Of a DNA stretch of 6,063 nt, positions 5,098-6,063 are shown piece after piece. Within the stretch, counting starts at the first letter, position 1; each line of letters opens with the position of its first letter. The notes beneath the pieces are model-generated. The model was given only the letters and a program-made list of their open reading frames with translations, searched no databases and was not told the origin of the DNA. This DNA comes from an uncultured Candidatus Saccharibacteria bacterium (GTDB lineage Bacteria > Patescibacteriota > Saccharimonadia > Saccharimonadales > UBA4665): contig CAILQE010000021.1 in NCBI GenBank assembly GCA_903836325.1, forward strand, positions 1-6,063, given 5' to 3'. Position numbers and translations under genes: made by a program.

Positions 5098-5970
5098 ATG
5101 GCAAGCACAATAATATTAAAGCGAAGGATTAAATCAATCCGAAATACCAGGCAGATAACCAAAGCCATGGAGCTTGTTAGTGCTTCCAAATTAAGAAAAG
5201 CATCTGTGCATTCACTTAAGAGTAGCGAATACTATAATCTTTCTTTAGAACTACTTCATACTCTTAGTAATATTACTGAAGTTGAAAGACTTGAAATGTT
5301 TGCAACTAGAACTGTAAAAACTAAATTATATATAGTAATTACTTCAAATAGCGGACTTGCAGGATCATATAACTCTAATACTATAAAGATATTAACTAAG
5401 AATTTAAGTGAAGATCAAGCAAAGCATATTAGTACCAAAGTAATTACAATTGGAAATAAGGCAGCACAGTTTGTTAAAAGACTTTCAGGTCATGAGCTTA
5501 TAGCTACCTACCCTGCTTTTTCAAATGAACCTAATGCAAATGATATTAGGCCAATATTAAATACAATTATTTCTGGATATAAGGAAAAAGAGTTTGATGA
5601 AGTTAGTTTAATTTTTACAGAATTTATTTCCACAATTAAACAAAACGCCAAGGTAGTAAGCTTACTACCAATTAAAAAAGATCAATTTGAATCAAACGGT
5701 AAAGTAACTGCAGCATATAATTTTGAGCCAAGTATCGAATCGGTAATTGAGGAGATAGCTACAAGATTAATTGAAGCTCAGCTTTATCATGGAGTTGTTG
5801 AGTCGATAACTAGTGAGCATGCCATGAGAATGGTTGCTATGAAGAATGCGACAGACAACGCTAAAGATTTGATTGAGGATTATACATTAGAACTTAATAC
5901 CGCTAGACAAGCAGTTATTACCCAAGAACTCGCTGAAATATCCGGTGGAGTTGAAGCACTTAACGCATAA
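5098..5970 (+). CDS. atpG: F1Fo ATP synthase subunit gamma (central shaft)
   Basis: Gamma is the rotor shaft that turns inside the alpha3beta3 head and sits on the c-ring. It has 290 residues, close to E. coli (287). The N-terminal helix has RRIKSIRNTRQITKAMELV and SASKLRKAS (9-36). The middle Rossmann-like domain begins KLYIVITSNSGLAGSYNSN (76-94); the usual Asp-Arg of the DRGL loop is Asn84-Ser85 here. The C-terminal helix carries SEHAMRMVAMKNATDNAKDL (239-258) and ends AVITQELAEISGGVEAL. The ATG at 5098 starts 5 nt after the atpA stop. The nearest Shine-Dalgarno-like AAGGAA is more than 20 nt away, so initiation probably depends on coupling to atpA. A perfect 18-bp palindrome lies inside the gene. 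Confidence 0.97.
   Translation: MASTIILKRRIKSIRNTRQITKAMELVSASKLRKASVHSLKSSEYYNLSLELLHTLSNITEVERLEMFATRTVKTKLYIVITSNSGLAGSYNSNTIKILTKNLSEDQAKHISTKVITIGNKAAQFVKRLSGHELIATYPAFSNEPNANDIRPILNTIISGYKEKEFDEVSLIFTEFISTIKQNAKVVSLLPIKKDQFESNGKVTAAYNFEPSIESVIEEIATRLIEAQLYHGVVESITSEHAMRMVAMKNATDNAKDLIEDYTLELNTARQAVITQELAEISGGVEALNA
5652..5669. repeat. Perfect 18-bp palindrome inside atpG
   Basis: GGTAGTAAGCTTACTACC at 5652-5669 is identical to its reverse complement. In RNA it could fold into a 7-bp stem with an AGCU loop. It encodes most of KVVSLLP (residues 185-191 of gamma), a fairly conserved stretch, so part of the match may be forced by the protein. An A-run follows it, not a U-run, so it is not a terminator for the operon. 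Confidence 0.6.
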
Positions 5971-5978
5971 GAAAGGAC
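5971..5978 (+). promoter_or_regulatory. Ribosome binding site of atpD
   Basis: GAAAGGAC lies directly after the atpG stop and 4-5 nt before the atpD ATG at 5982. It is one of the better Shine-Dalgarno matches in the operon, in contrast to atpG, which has none nearby. It supports the chosen atpD start. Confidence 0.7.
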
Positions 5979-5981
5979 AAT

Positions 5982-6063
5982 ATGACAGAAACAACAAAAT
6001 TAAGAACAGGAAAAATCAGTCAGGTAATTGGTGTGGTCGTTGACGTTGAGTTTAAGAAAAATG
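5982..6063 (+). CDS. atpD: F1Fo ATP synthase subunit beta, N-terminal fragment (3' partial)
   Basis: Only the first 27 codons are inside the window. After a short polar leader (MTETTKLRT) comes GKISQVIGVVVDVEFKKN, which matches the first beta-strands of the barrel domain of the catalytic beta subunit (family pattern GKIVQVIGAVVDVEF). Position supports the call: beta follows gamma in the classical operon order. The start is ATG at 5982, 11 nt after the atpG stop and just behind GAAAGGAC. The catalytic P-loop and the rest lie outside. An epsilon gene (atpC) would be expected next but cannot be seen. Confidence 0.95.
   Translation, partial: MTETTKLRTGKISQVIGVVVDVEFKKN

Noticed and set aside
1..6063. 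tRNA, rRNA, CRISPR array, insertion sequence, attachment site or a new defence-like system
   Set aside because: Nearly every base is taken up by recognisable housekeeping or metabolic genes, and I saw no repeat arrays, transposase or RNA gene signatures.

Overview
The window is an AT-rich bacterial chromosome segment dominated by an F1Fo ATP synthase operon on the + strand. Before it come the tail of an ABC exporter gene and a two-gene minus-strand pair (a glutaredoxin-like protein and an ATP:corrinoid adenosyltransferase). Genes are densely packed, with gaps or overlaps of -8 to +79 nt inside the operon. Arginine is mostly AGA, and stops are TAA or TAG with a single TGA. Very compact subunits (130-residue delta, 106-residue AtpZ-like protein), an AtpZ-like leader gene and the ABC C-terminus (LWEHQ followed by a short tail) suggest a reduced-genome bacterium. 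Candidatus Saccharibacteria or another Patescibacteria/CPR lineage is my best guess, but this is an impression from sequence style, not a phylogenetic result.

Layout: 1-305, C-terminal ATPase domain of an ABC exporter (+, 5' end outside the window). 310-879, corrinoid adenosyltransferase (-). 883-1134, glutaredoxin-like thiol oxidoreductase (-). The first two genes converge with 4 nt between their stop codons. The two minus-strand genes are 3 nt apart and look like one transcript. 1135-1208, a divergent 74-nt promoter region. 1209 to the window end, the operon atpZ-like, atpB (a), atpE (c), atpF (b), atpH (delta), atpA (alpha), atpG (gamma) and the first 27 codons of atpD (beta). This is the classical bacterial gene order.

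The operon encodes the rotary ATP synthase. Subunits a and c form the ion path, b and delta the peripheral stalk, gamma the central shaft, and alpha and beta the catalytic head. The c subunit has the carboxylate (E61) but lacks the Na+-type Gln and Ser/Thr ligands, so it looks H+-coupled. The minus-strand pair may supply adenosylcobalamin and thiol electrons, for example to a B12-dependent ribonucleotide reductase elsewhere in the genome; that link is inference.

This is mostly an ordinary housekeeping region, and I do not see an undescribed system in it. The points most worth a second look are the delta subunit lacking about half of the usual N-terminal domain, a strong extended -10 promoter so close to atpZ that the mRNA may be leaderless, the corrinoid/glutaredoxin pairing, a perfect 18-bp palindrome in atpG, and an open in-frame extension after the lone TGA stop of atpB.
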